From: Escallonia rubra
Taxonomy: Eukaryota > Streptophyta > Magnoliopsida > Escalloniales > Escalloniaceae
Direction: 5' to 3'
Assembly (NCBI GenBank): GCA_033065855.1
Contig: JAVXUO010001817.1
Span: 62,001 to 126,000, forward strand
Length of the DNA: 64,000 nucleotides
The notes under the pieces are model-generated. The model saw only the letters and a list, made by a program, of their open reading frames with translations, was not told the DNA's origin and ran no database searches. Position numbers and translations under genes: made by a program. This document shows, one piece after another, positions 1-11,470 of the stretch (position 1 is the stretch's first letter; every line of letters begins with the position of its first letter).

Positions 1-2327
1 ATGGCGAGAAATACGTAAACGATTAGATATGGGATCCCAACACCGGTACCCCTTATGTTCAATACCATACCCTATGAAACAGCAAAGACGTGCACGAGAT
101 TCTAATTTTGTACGCTCGTGGGGTTGGAGAAGAACGAAACAAGCACAACCAAAGACCTTAAGCATACTATAGTCTGGAGAGGACCCATATAGACGATCAT
201 ATGGAGTCTGATTTCCAATTGTAGGAGATGGAACACGATTAATGGTATAGACAGCTGTAAGAGCAGCTTCCCCCTAAAAAGTTCCAGGACACGAGGCAGA
301 AATAAGCAAAGCACGAGCAATGTTTAGAATATGTCGATGTTTACGTTCAGCACGCCCATTCTGTTGAGAAGTGCTGGGACACGATCTATGAGTAATGGCT
401 CCATCTTTTTGAAGAAGCTGAGAAACTATTCTAATTTGTATTCCATGGCATTATCAGTACGAAAAAGCTTAATATGGCAAGAAAATTGAGTTTTGACCAT
501 GGTAACAAAAGTATGATATATTTGAAATAATTCAGATCTATTTCGCATCAAATATAACCATGCAAAACGAGAATAATCATCAATAAAAATAACAAAATAT
601 TTAGATCTTCCCATAGTAGTGTTTGGAGAAGGCCCCCAGATATCATAGTGAACGAGATCAAATGGAGCAGAAGAAACTGAAGTACTGAAATGAAATGGAA
701 GTGCAGTTTGTTTAGCAATCTGACATGGTAAACAATCAAATTTTTTTGAACTGACAACACCTAACAAACCACTAGATACTAGAGGATGTAGGTGAGAAAA
801 TGAAACATGACCTAAACGAGAATGCCACAACTCAAGAGAATTTTGTGAAGTAACAGAGGCAGCAGACTGGGGCGGAATGGTAGGACAATGAGGGATGGAT
901 AAATTGATGAGCTCAAACAATCGTCCAACTTTACGGCCTATCCCAATAGTTTGGCCCATCTCTGGATCTTGTACACGACAACCAGTACGAGAAAAGTGTA
1001 AGTCAAAACCAAGATCACAAAGTTGACCAACAGATATAAGGTTTAATTTAAGAGAAGGAATAAAGTAAGTATCAGGAAGAGACACGGTAGATGTAGAGAC
1101 ATGACCAACATGATCAACATGCATATGAGAACCATCGGCGGTATGTATGAGTGGATAGTGGGACAAATGTTGTTTGGAGATAAAGGAAAAAGGATCAGAT
1201 ATCATATGATTGCAGCACCCAGAATCAAAATACCAAGAGGGGTTACCTAAAGTAACTGAAAGAGCAGAGGAAGACGGAGTACCAGAGTTAGACATGATTT
1301 GTTTTACTATTTCAGCAACATCATTAACCGAGAGCATGGAAGACGGGGAATTGTTCAGTACATCATCAGCAACAGCAGCAGAATGAGAAAAAGGCTTGAA
1401 CTTAGACTGATTCCCTGGTTTTGGTAGAGCACTAGTTGAGCTGGGATTCTTGGACCATTTTTCAGGGTTACGAGGACAGTCTTGTGGGAAGTGACCAGCA
1501 CCAATCTTGCGACATAATCTGCAAGGGCGTACATGGCAATCAAGAGTCTTATGACCAAACTCATGGCAGTATCGACATTCCTGCTGAAAGGAAGAAGATG
1601 ACGAACGTCTTGAAGTTGATGAGGGTGAAGAGATGTGTGAAGGTCGGGAAGGAGCAACAAGAACAATATCAGGATGACGAGTCTGCAAAAGGCCTTGACG
1701 AGTTTCTTCAGAAAGAAGTTCAGCAATGGCATTGTCTAGGGTAGGTAACAGACTGCGATGTAGAAGGGAGCTTCGGACATATTCATAAGCATTAGTAAGA
1801 GACATAAGAAACTGGATAAGACGAAGGTGGTCACGGTAAACAATAAAATGAGCTAAATCCTCAAAACAAGTCCATGATGGTTCTGAAAGTTCCAATTGAT
1901 CCAAAATCCCTTGCATCTGAGAAAGAAAGCTATCGATAGACTGACCAGGCTCTTGTTTCATCCGGTGAAGGGAATCATGAAGCTGATACTGATGAGCAAG
2001 ATCTGCTGTAGTGTATCGCTGAGCCAAAAGATCCCAAATTTCTTTGGTAGTATTATAGCGACCAAACTGTTGATAGATAGACGGAACAAAGATATTGCAA
2101 TTCCAGGTGATTATCTAATGATTTTTTCTATCCCAATTGTCAAGCCTTTCATCAAACTTTAGTTGTGGTTCATCTACAGTTTTGACGGGTATAGTAATAT
2201 CACCAGTGAGGTAGCGCCACAATTTCTTACCTTTGATGAAGCTACGCATAGCTTGGGCCCATAAAATATAATTAGAACCATCAAGTATGATAGAAATAGG
2301 CTGAGCAGGATTCATTGTAGTGACCAA
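1..2327 (-). pseudogene. Copia gag-pol polyprotein, lightly broken
   Basis: The start at 2327 opens a gag N-terminus with the LDGSNYILWAQAM signature. A UBN2-type gag follows, then a CCHC knuckle (CRYCHEFGHKTLDC) and a second cysteine/histidine cluster (CRLC...H...C). The protease signature WYFDSGC comes next, then the GAG-pre-integrase block (LWHSRLGH) and the integrase core (YFVIFIDDYSRFAW, FRTDNAMEY). Beyond 426 the homology continues to the window edge with the QNGRAERKHRHI integrase motif and a KGYRCWDP segment leading into RT. Damage is limited: an in-frame TAG at 2115-2117, a frameshift near 425-435 and a further stop near 274-276. The protein would assemble retrotransposon particles and integrate cDNA; this copy cannot make it in full. 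Confidence 0.9.
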
Positions 2328-2962
2328 GCAAAAAGATGAGTAAGAGATAATAAAAGAGCCAAATGAGAGGCTAAAAAAATAAAAAATAAATGATATAAAT
2401 GGATTTTGGGCAAACAGACTATTGGAATGAGTTTAGAAGGATTAAAATGGTGGGAACCGGTCTGGGACCTGAGAAAACCGGGTAATAAAGAAGCGAACCG
2501 GCCAAAATAAAAAACGGTTTAAATGAACCAGAACTAGTAAACCGGTCGGGTCTGCGGGTTCGGATGCGGGTAGGATCGGCGGGTTCAGAAGCGGGTAGGG
2601 TTGGGTCTGTGGTGTTCGGATGCGGGTCGTGGGTCAGCCCAAATTGCTGGAGAGTGGAGCGCGTGAGGGCGCGTGAGAACACGTGTAATGCAGGCGGCGC
2701 GTGGATGCTGCAGAACTTGGGGTGGCGCGTGACGGCGCGTGGAGATGAAGCTGATTGCGTGGTTAGCGGCATTTTGATCGGTGAATAAAAATGATTCTTA
2801 TGGTGGTGTTGGATTAGGGTTAGGGCTAAAGAAATTCGACAAAGTTACAAAGAAGGGGGAAATTTTTTATTTTTTTTTGCAGGAAGAGGGTTGATGAACA
2901 ATAACGGTGGTGGGAGGGTTGGGCGGCAGATAGCTGGTCGGATCGTCACGGCTCTGGTATCA

Positions 2963-3114
2963 TGTTAGAAGAGAAGATATATTACTTGTATATTACATAA
3001 TATGTACAAAGAGCCTTTATATTGGATAGGCATGGATGTTGTATCTTACAAGGACTAGTAAAACCCTAAAGAATATTCTAGATTAGAGAAAAATAACAAT
3101 ATAACCCCTCAACA
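2963..3114 (-). repeat. Copia 5' LTR (152 bp)
   Basis: On the minus strand the block begins TGTTGAGGGG and ends CTTCTAACA, giving the TGTT...AACA termini usual for copia LTRs. It is followed directly by TGATACCAGAGC, which differs at two bases from the initiator-tRNA-Met primer site TGGTATCAGAGC. The other LTR is outside the window, so the boundary rests on termini and primer-site position alone. Confidence 0.75.
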
Positions 3115-3651
3115 ATATACAATCTTACAAATAATATATTACGAGTCAAATTTGTTTTGTTTATAATATAAAAATAGGTTTCTTTAAGTACAATTTCAAA
3201 AAAAAAATAACAAAGAAATAGAAAGGCCTACTGAGTCTAGTTTAAGAGCATATGTCCTCCCCTTAGTCTTCTTCACACGCACGTCGTAATCTTCCGAGCT
3301 TGAGATCTCCTCCCCTTTGAAGTCCGAATCCCTTATCTTTTGAGCTCGATCTCTCAAAGCTCGTCATCATCTGTATTAGTACGAATCTCCCAACTTGGCT
3401 CTCGAATCTCGACCCAATTTGGCTTGTGAGGTGGAATTGATACACTTTTCTTCTTCTTAAAGACGATCGACATCTTCTCCTTGCTCTTTCTCAATCCCAG
3501 GGTTTCGACTTTGCCCTTGTTCATTCTTCGTGATCCCGCACGTGCTTAGTAAAGCAGGTCTTATACCTACAGGTGCCATGACCTCCTGACATACAAGCTG
3601 GGTATTCAATCGGAAGACCATCTCCTTCAGGCTATTAATCATCTTCTTCGA
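3115..3651. other. Unassigned spacer between two retrotransposons
   Basis: About 540 bases with no recognisable gene. On the minus strand, 3640-3560 can encode a short segment (INSLKEMVFRLNTQL) that resembles the coiled-coil tail of the plant-mobile-domain frame at 8290-8350 (MIHSLKGMVSSYQDML). This may be a relic of another Tat-type element or chance. Confidence 0.4.
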
Positions 3652-4946
3652 TGTGGCACACTGGCTTGGAAAAAAATACCCGAAAAAAGAATTTTTAAGA
3701 TTCGCTATCTTATTTAACAAGGAAAAAAACTAAAAAATAACTTGAAAGTGTCCAAAAGAACAACTAGTCTATCAAAAACTGGGAGAAGGGTCCGAGGACA
3801 AAGTTTTGCAACGGAAAGGTATGAGGCACTCGCCGCGCCCTTTCGGTCTCTACTTCATTTTCAATGATTTTTGGCATGAAGAACATGTAGCATGCAGAAT
3901 ACAACAAAACTCACCCTAAGCTAATTTTAGTTATTATTTGGCTTGAACTCGACAATTGGGGTCGAGTGGCCTAAGTATCAGATCAGACTAACCGGAATCA
4001 AACCACCCTAGTTCGACTCTAGTACTACGAGAAGTAGTCTACAATTGGAAGCTTAGACTTAAACAACGAAAATGAAATTACCTTTTTTTTTGGTTGTTTT
4101 GAAATGAAATGTGACTAAAGGGAAGTGATGACAATCTATATGATTTCTACCATAAGAAAGCTGGTAAAGGTTACCTCGCGATGCAGCTTGCTATGATGAC
4201 TTGAAAATGCTCACCATTGAATCGATGATGCAATGAACAAAGTGACGTTTTTAGGTGATTTGGATGGCTAAGATTCTCGAGAGAGGTTGAACGTCACTTC
4301 ATGAGGAAATGACATGCAAACTCGAAAGAGAATAAGCTTCAGAAATTGACTTAATATTTGACCCTTAAAATAGAGGCCAAGACCCTTTTTTATAGTGCTC
4401 AGGGTCACAGAGCCTAATAAGATTGGCAATGCCAATCTACATGGCTGGAGATAAGTCAACAATAAGTGATAAAATCGCAGATCGATAAAAGTCAACTAAC
4501 CGGCTGGTTAGTCGAAAACCGACTGATTCATCCCGTTTATTAAAAATAATTTTTTTCAAATTTCAGGGCATTATCTGACTCTTATTTCGGTAATTATCTC
4601 TAAAATTACAAATGGGATGTACCAGATCCTAGATAAGTCATTGGGTAACCATAAAATAGATTGATTTGATCTTTATATCAAGGATAAATCATGGATTATT
4701 TTCCAAGTCATCTAGACAAATTATATTAATTAAGATAATCTAGACCATGAACGAGACTTAATCTACATGGACTGGACTAATGCAGTGGACTGGACTGATA
4801 GACTGAACTGGATTAATAAAATAATATTGGACTAAAGTAATTAATCCAACCATATTACAGAGCCCAAACTCAGTAATGCCTTCCAATAAATAACAAAAGC
4901 CCATTATTTAATTAATTAAAATACCTACAAAAATAAGATGTCTATA
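3652..4946 (-). repeat. Tat-type 3' LTR (left repeat)
   Basis: Begins TGTGGCACAC and ends near GTCTATA. It aligns along its length with 15706-16985; for example both contain the block GTGTCCAAAAGAACAA followed by GGGAGAAGGG, and both end in ATACCTA.AAAAAT. Divergence is obvious by eye (small indels every few tens of bases), so the element is old. A TAACCGGCTGGTTAGTC palindrome lies inside at 4498-4514. The inner boundary may be off by about 10 bases. Confidence 0.8.
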
Positions 4947-5186
4947 GAGCCTCTTGGGGATGGAGCGTGCTCGTGGGCCAACATCACCGAAAAAGAAAAG
5001 GACAACACATTTTTGTAGTGAAAACATAGAAAAAGACCACTGACTCAAAGATGCAGATATGAGGTCGGACCTTTATAAAGCTTCCTACGTACCCCCTAGG
5101 AGGAATCAAACCAACGTAGTTCACTAAAACATAGATATTGTTCGAAGTCAGAGTCCAATGACTCATCGTCGAACATGGTGTTTTCT

Positions 5187-5545
5187 TAGAAGCCGGAGCC
5201 AACAACGCGTCACTAAGTGGTTGGTCGTCCAAGGACACAAAATTTGGAACCGAAACTGGGACTGGAAAATTCACTACCTAAGAGCCGGAGCCAACAACCC
5301 ATCACCAAGCGGTTGGTCACTTAGGCAAATGATAATAACATGTCTAGAAGCTGGAGCCAACAACGCGTCACTAAGCAGTTGGTCGTCTAGAGACTTAATC
5401 TGGATTAGAACATGGAAACTTATTGCCTAAGAGCTGGAGCCAACAACGCGTCACTAACAGTTGGTCGCTTAGGTAGATGATAATAACATGTCTAGAAGCC
5501 AGAGCCAACAACGTGTCATTAAGCGGTTGGTCGTATAGACACTTG
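5187..5545. repeat. Compound tandem repeat, five units, about 150 bp higher-order period
   Basis: Five copies of a core reading roughly GGAGCCAACAACGCGTCA then CTAAGCGGTTGGTCG start near 5190, 5280, 5347, 5430 and 5496. Spacing alternates (about 90, 67, 83, 66), so pairs of units form a higher-order repeat of about 150 bases. The text between units also alternates (a TTAGGCAAATGATAATAACA type and a TAGAGACTTAATC type). Confidence 0.85.
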
Positions 5546-5984
5546 AAAAGAATATCATATCACTTCATTTCTGGAGCTTCCGAATATATTTGCAAGGGTC
5601 GACGAACATGACGGTTTGACTGGTAGATAGTGCTTGAAATTTCATAAAGATAATCAATTGTTGGATGTGAAAGAGTCAGTTCACTTCACAAGGAGACACT
5701 GACAATAAATAAGGAGTCTTGCATTAGCCTTACACCGTATAAGAGCCGTTGGATAGAGCAATTGATTTGAAAAATCTGGGTAGTGAACCACCCAGGGATC
5801 AGATGTAGGACACGCACAGGCGGGCATACAGACATACAAATATTGGATAACAATGCCCATCATGCAATAATGTGCAGGCAAGCAAACACAACTTTATGGC
5901 GATGATGTCAATATGCAAAGTACAGAAGCACACAAGCATGCACTAAAAGTATTTTCCTTTTTTTTCCCCTTGAAAAAGGGTCAA

Positions 5985-6210
5985 AAACTGGCCAGTTGGT
6001 CAGAACTGCTGAGAGATTTGGAAATTTAAAATTTTAAGTTAAAAATCGTGTGGTTAGTCAGCAAATTTTTGGAATTTTTTAAAATATGGCAGGAGAACCA
6101 GCTCGGCCGGTTAGTCTGAGACTTTGGGATTTTTGAAATTTGAAGAGTCAAAAATTGGCCGGTTAGTCTGAAACTTTGACCGAGTTAAATGACAAAGCCG
6201 GCCGGTTTGG
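5985..6210. repeat. Cluster of GGCCGGTTAGTC half-palindromes
   Basis: Repeated short motifs of the type GGCCGGTTAGTC or GGCCAGTTGGTCAG occur near 5990, 6050, 6105, 6160 and 6197, separated by AAAATTTGAAA-like AT-rich text. The same motif recurs at 4498, 9108-9245, 14807-15245 and 16545 in this element. Confidence 0.75.
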
Positions 6211-6859
6211 CTGCCCAATTTTGTGCACAATTTTAGGATATTTCAAAACACTTCTAATTCAATTCCACTCCCATCCCTCTCAAATTCCTTTTCTCTAGGA
6301 GTTCGAGATCGTCCTTTTTACTCACTTTTAGTCTATAAATACAACATATTTCTCCCAATCTCTCTCAATCTTGCACAATCATGGAGATTATGTGAGAACT
6401 CGCAAGAGGCATAAGGGAGGTCCCTAGATCGGGAAAATCTACCGATTTCAACTGAAGAACAAAGCCGACGGTCGTTCTCTACTCACTCCGGAGCAAGGCA
6501 CTCACCTTAGTGCACTTTATTTTGCATAAAAGGATTGCTTGCTCGAATTTTCCTCTTATACACACATTATTTCACCGTATTTCACACACGCACCACACCC
6601 ATGCACGGTAGGCCCCACGCTTTTAGATTTTCCTGCAGTTTCTTCATGAACCGGGCGGTTCCTTAAGTTCTCTCTTTTGCTTTTTGAACTTGTAGCCCCT
6701 CCCTAAAAATATGCGATGTAGGGGCTCCCTTAACCTTGTGAGAGAGTTTGGGCAAAAATCCCCGTCATTGTTAAGAACTGGATAACCGCTACGGGCTTTC
6801 GTCCCATCATGGACGGATTGCATGCTTTTACTCAGAGTAAGAAATGCCTCATATGCCTT

Positions 6860-8640
6860 ACGAAGCTTTGGTGGGATTCCACCAACACTTTTCATATGCC
6901 ATTCGAGGAGGCCACGGTCACCCCATTTGATTTTATGAACATCACTATTGTTCGTTGTTGAATGAGGCCCGTTTCGTGGGGCCCATGATCTCAATAAGTA
7001 TCAAGACCTTGTGGTCCGTTTGCTCGGCTATGAACCATCCTACAAAGATGGTGGTTCGATACTTTTGGTTTCTATCCGTAATCACGACGAGCACATGAAC
7101 TTGATACGATAGAGCCTGTAGTGGTTGATCAGTTCATTCAGGGTTTTCTGCTCTACACTCTAGGGGAAACCTTATTTAACAATGGGGACGACTCAGTCCA
7201 GCTATGGTGCTTTCGGGCCCTTAAGGTGATTGGGGAGTATGACTGGGGTACTCCCGTTTTGGCTTACTTGTATCGGTCGATGGGTGCTCTGTCCCATAGG
7301 CAGACACTTAGCTTCATGGGATTTTGTGATGTCTGGGAGGTATGCCTAAGCTCTTCAATTATTTTCTAATAATGCAATATTTGTTCTTGACATATACTCA
7401 CATGCGACTTGCTTGCTCTCAGGTTTGGGCTTTTAAGGTTTTGGGGTCTCGCGCTCCTCGCTTAGCAAAGGCAGCTCATGCCCTGATTACACTGGCGATG
7501 AATCGGTGGAACTTTATAGACAAGCGGGCCAAGGTCTCAAAAGTTTGTGCACTCGAGATAGTTTTAATGGGTTAATAGAGCGCCCAGTAAACAAGCTTCT
7601 AGTTAATGCAATTTTTTTTTCTAAGACACGTTTATCAACTTCTCACATTTTTCTTTTTTTAATTCATGAATCTTTGTCTCGGTGGTGGCACAAGGTGGAT
7701 ACTGATGAATTAGGTCGTACTCGGGGCCAAATGCTACTGGTGAGGCCTTCGCATGAGGAGTTTTAACTAGGTGATAGGGTACTTCCTCAGCATCACCTAG
7801 AGGATACGGGCTTCAGGATACCGATGGCTTCTTTTAAGGAGATGTATCACCCAACGAAGTTGGACAGATGGCTAAACTAGAGCTTGATCAGAGGTATCTG
7901 GGTGTCATTGCTACGGTGGCCGAGCAATCCTCAGATATTTGAGGCATTCGTGTGGGAGGATTTAGCACCTTCCTTGACCTCAGAAATACTGAAGAAGATC
8001 CAGCAGGAGAGGGCGGCCCAGAATAAAAAACACAAGGGAAAGAAAGAAGATGAGATCGCTGAGTGTCTTCCGTTCCCTCAATGGACGGTGGCACATTATC
8101 CCAAGGGTAAAATTCCCGAGTATGAGCCCGTCCGGAGATCGAAAAGAAACTCTGAGGTTTTGGCCTCAAGGAGTTGGCTAGAATTCACACAGTAAACTCT
8201 AACTTGATCTCATTTTATTTCTTCATATCATGTATGCAAATTCTTGACTTGGTGCTTTTTCCTAACGCAGGTACCGTCTTCCCTGCTCCAAGACGCTTAT
8301 AGGATGATACACAGTCTGAAGGGCATGGTATCTAGCTACCAGGACATGCTCTCTGTGTATAGGACCTCGGAGGAAGGTACCGAGATGCCTACTCATACTC
8401 ATCGGTGCCACATTTGGGAGGTAGATCAAGCTTCACGGAGCCCCTAGCCCCTGCTGCTACTACAGGTACCCATAGGGCGACCCCAGTCATTCCCAAGGGC
8501 AAATGCGTGAGGAGTATAGTGGTGACCCATACTTGGAAGAAGAAGCCTACAACAGTGTTGGCCCCATCCAAGGACAAAAAAGTAGCAACGAGAAGCAAAA
8601 GAAAGGTGCCAGCCCCTCTATTGCAGATGCCAACGTGAAA
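6860..8640 (+). pseudogene. Antisense plant mobile domain (PMD) ORF of the Tat element
   Basis: Reading opposite to gag-pol, 6869 onward encodes WWDSTNTFHMPFEEATVTP, the hallmark start of a plant mobile domain. It continues after frame changes with RLLGYEPSYKDGGS, FLLYTLGETLFNN and YDWGTPVLAYLYRSMG (7121-7339). A well-formed intron, GTATGC...CTCTCAG at 7340-7422, joins CDVWE to VWAFKVLGSRAPRLAKAAH. A second likely intron lies at about 8192-8270, joining an acidic/basic tail to a coiled-coil segment. The PMD is known from MAIN-type plant proteins and from antisense ORFs of Tat retrotransposons; its biochemical role is not settled. Stops and frameshifts show this copy is dead. Confidence 0.75.
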
Positions 8641-9345
8641 GTCATCTTGAGCTGCTAAGGAAGAGGACTAAACAAGGGTGACAAGGAGGAAACAGAGGAA
8701 GGGGAAGCCAAAACAGAGGCCTCGGAGTCTAGCCACGAGGAGGTGCCCATTGCTAGAAGATCTCGAAGGAAGCCTTAAAGATAACTACCGCTGTTAGCCT
8801 CAAGGGCTACAGTTAGGCCTATTTGTTAGGGTATTGGTTAGAGTCATTTAGGGAAATAGTTTCAAACATTGATGTAGTTTAAGCACTTATTTTTCTGTCT
8901 TTTTAGTTAATGACTATCTAATTTCCTACGTTAAGATATATTACAAGTATATGTTTACACACACATGCATAAAAAGAAGGAGGATAGGATAGGAATGAAT
9001 GAAAAATAGAGTTTGTGAACTTGAGAATCGGCGATTGAAAATCGAAGTTTGACAAGTACAGGGTTTGCCTAAGAGTAGGCAAACCTTTCAAAAGTCTAAC
9101 TAAGATTGACTAACCGACCAATTAGTCAGTGACCAAAAATATTCTTGAGGAAAACCGACTAGTTGGTCAGAGACAAAATTGAATTTTAAGCCAAAACCGG
9201 CTGGTTGGTCAGAAGAAAACTAAATTTTCTTTAGAGAACCGGATGGTTGATAAAAAACATGGACCATCAAATGGGTAAAATAGGAAAATCGGACGTTTGT
9301 CTGATAAAATGTTATGAATTTTTAATTTTTTTAGGGGGGGGGGGG
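8641..9345. other. Tat internal non-coding region with palindromic motifs and poly-G run
   Basis: No gene seen. GACTAACCGACC, CGACTAGTTGGTCAG, CCGGCTGGTTGGTCAG and CCGGATGGTTG motifs lie at 9108-9245. A run of about 14 G at 9336-9349 abuts the point where integrase homology stops. Confidence 0.6.
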
Positions 9346-9349
9346 GGGG

Positions 9350-9480
9350 AGCAGATGTTGTAAATTGGCGTACTCCTTACATTTATGACATCTCCTCACA
9401 TACTCGGCACAGTCGTGTTCCATAGTACTCTGATAGTATCCCTCCGCCAGTTCATGTGTGATCCACATTTTCCTGCATGT
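9350..9480 (-). pseudogene. Integrase HHCC zinc-finger remnant
   Basis: On the minus strand the text reads LAEGYYQSTMEHDCAEYVRR then CHKCKEYANLQH, the CxxC half of an integrase H2C2 zinc finger. In an intact element the catalytic D,D-35-E core would follow, but homology ends at the G run near 9340 and only AT-rich non-coding text follows. The integrase core therefore appears to be deleted. Confidence 0.7.
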
Positions 9481-9878
9481 ACCTCCTTCATGATTTAGCT
9501 ACTTTCTTTTCTAGTTACACGCAACAGGTGTTCCCCATTGTAATGTCTCTTATACATTCTCTGGTCACACATGATGAATTGCACTACCCATCTTCTCAAA
9601 GCCACTCAGTCCTTTGTGGAACACCCCTCAGGATACTTTCATCTCGGATAAGATTTTATTTATTGGTATACCAAGACTAAGTTACTCCGTCTTCTTCTAT
9701 GGGAGCTATGATGAAGTAGTAGGCTGGTTGGTCTCTCTTCTGTATGCCAAGTGCTCAACCTTCTGTCCTTCGGGTATGTCAACTATTGATGCAAGGGTGG
9801 CTAAGGCATCGAAAAAGTTATTTTTGGCTCTGGGTAAGTAATGGAATTCCACATCTTCAAACTAGTCTATGATTTTTT

Positions 9879-10154
9879 CTAAGTGGGCATGATATGCTTG
9901 TAGACACTCATTTCAATTCTCCACATACCTTTGATTTGGTATATGATTAAAACTGAATCTCCATACACTGTGATCTCTTGAACCCCTAGGTTTAGGGCCA
10001 TTTCCAAACCGATGATACAGGCTTCATACTCAACAGTGTTATTAGTACCGTCGAAAGTCAGCTTGATTGTTATGGGTGAATGGGCTCCATCTGCTGAGAT
10101 CAACAATATCTCCACTCCAAAACCTTTATCGATTACTGCTCCATCAAAGTACAA
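9879..10154 (-). pseudogene. RNase H domain of the Tat-type element
   Basis: The frame starts MYFDGAV and contains LTFDGTNNTVEYEACIIGLE and VYGDSVLIIYQIKG. The DG, E in EYEA, and GDS acidic residues are those of the RNase H fold used to remove the RNA strand during reverse transcription. The NNxxEYEACIxGL form matches the second, archaeal-like RNase H typical of Tat elements rather than the standard gypsy RNase H. It breaks off at 9879. Confidence 0.8.
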
Positions 10155-10399
10155 CTACCACCTCATCTCTATTTCAATAATACATACGCCTTCATCTAGA
10201 AACTTAGCCTCCCATCGACTGGTATTAACTATCGAGCAATCGGTTAACATGTCGGTCACGGTCGTCCTTTTGACCGACTTCTGTGTGACATACGTGATAT
10301 CAACTTCCGACAACAACCAAAGCCATTTGGTGTTGCGGTTTGACATGACATGCTTCCAGATAGGTACTTCATGGGATCCATCCTAGCTAACAATCTGAT

Positions 10400-11250
10400 G
10401 GGGTATGCTAGGACATAGTGTCTCATTGAGTTACCCATACCAAAGATACACATGTTTTCTCCAGGGCTAAATGGTTCACCTCTCCTTGGGTTAACTTCTT
10501 AATCACATAGTATATGACCCTCTTAACTAATAAATTCTCCAAATGCTGGGCTAACAAGGCTCCGGCGACGGTGGCAGTCACAGTCAGCCATGATGTATTA
10601 GATTTTGCTGATGTGAACCGACTAATGTATTGGATTCTACCCAAGAATCCTTAAATTTTCTTCTCAATTTTGGGTAGAGGCATCTCAACTACGACTTTGA
10701 TTTTGGCTAGGTCCAACTCTATCCCTCGTTTACTCATCATGAGACCTAACAACTTCCTGCCTGTGACTCTAAACACATATTTTTGGGGGTTTTTAACCTC
10801 ACCTTATACTGCCTTAACCTTTCAAAGTATTTTTATCAACACTGTGCAATGATCCCCTCATTTTTCTCGACTTGATGATCATGTCATCCACATATACTTC
10901 CACCTCCTTTTGGATCATGTCATGGAACAGGGTGGTAGAAACTCTGGTATATAGCCCCGACATTCTTCAGACCGAAGGGCATCACTGTGTAACTGATGAC
11001 GACTGTCTTTTCCTTGTCCTCTAGAGCCATTTTTATCTAGTTATACCCCGCAACGCAATCCATAAAGGATACCAACACATGTTTGGTTGTGTTGTCTATG
11101 ATCAGGTCTATGATGGGTAAAGGGAAAGCATCCTTGGGAGAGGCTCAGTTTAAGTCCTATTAGTCGACATCACATCGTCCTTAACCTTAAGGGACCACTC
11201 TGGCATCAGCTTGTGAAATTTTTATTTGACGGGTTTGGCTTCAGGTAGGA
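10400..11250 (-). pseudogene. Reverse transcriptase region of the Tat-type element
   Basis: The catalytic YVDD is encoded at 10894-10883 within EVEVYVDDM. Downstream, in other frames, come GRKLLGLMMSKRGIELDLAKIK and MPLPKIEKKI then GFLGRIQYISRF, the usual connection from RT palm and thumb to RNase H. Several stops and frameshifts interrupt it, so no enzyme can be made. Confidence 0.8.
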
Positions 11251-11470
11251 TTGGTAGGTGGTGTTCCACGATGGATAAGTCTATACTAGGCATGTCATTG
11301 TATGACCAAGCAAATACATCGATGAATTCTCCAAGGAGTGTAGTCAAGTCTTTTTTTTCTATATCATCTAGACTGGTCCGTACTCTGATTTCTTTTATAT
11401 TTTTGGGGGGCCTATGTTCACTTTAACCGTTTCATCGTCCACTAACTTGACACTACAAAAATTCCCAGCT

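Larger units (their letters stand above)
1..3114 (-). mobile_element. Ty1-copia LTR retrotransposon, 5' portion, cut by window edge
   Basis: Read on the minus strand, the order is 5' LTR (3114-2963), a primer-binding-like site, a leader of about 630 bases (2962-2328), gag, protease, integrase and the first residues of reverse transcriptase, running off the window at base 1. The order protease-integrase-RT is diagnostic of Ty1-copia. The LTR outer end is followed by ATATA at 3115-3119, which would be one target duplication; the partner lies outside the window. The leader holds no credible gene. The lineage within copia was not resolved. Confidence 0.92.
4947..6860. other. 3' non-coding region of the Tat-type element
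   Basis: Between the 3' LTR and the antisense reading frame. No protein-coding homology was seen. It holds a compound tandem repeat at 5187-5545 and four or five GGCCGGTTAGTC-type motifs at 5985-6210. It ends in a stretch that may be the promoter or leader of the antisense frame. Confidence 0.5.

Noticed and set aside
1436..1744. 102-codon plus-strand frame
   Set aside because: Shadow of the copia gag on the other strand.
5187..5545. CRISPR-like array of repeats with spacers
   Set aside because: Plant retrotransposon context, alternating spacing, spacers themselves repeated, no cas genes.
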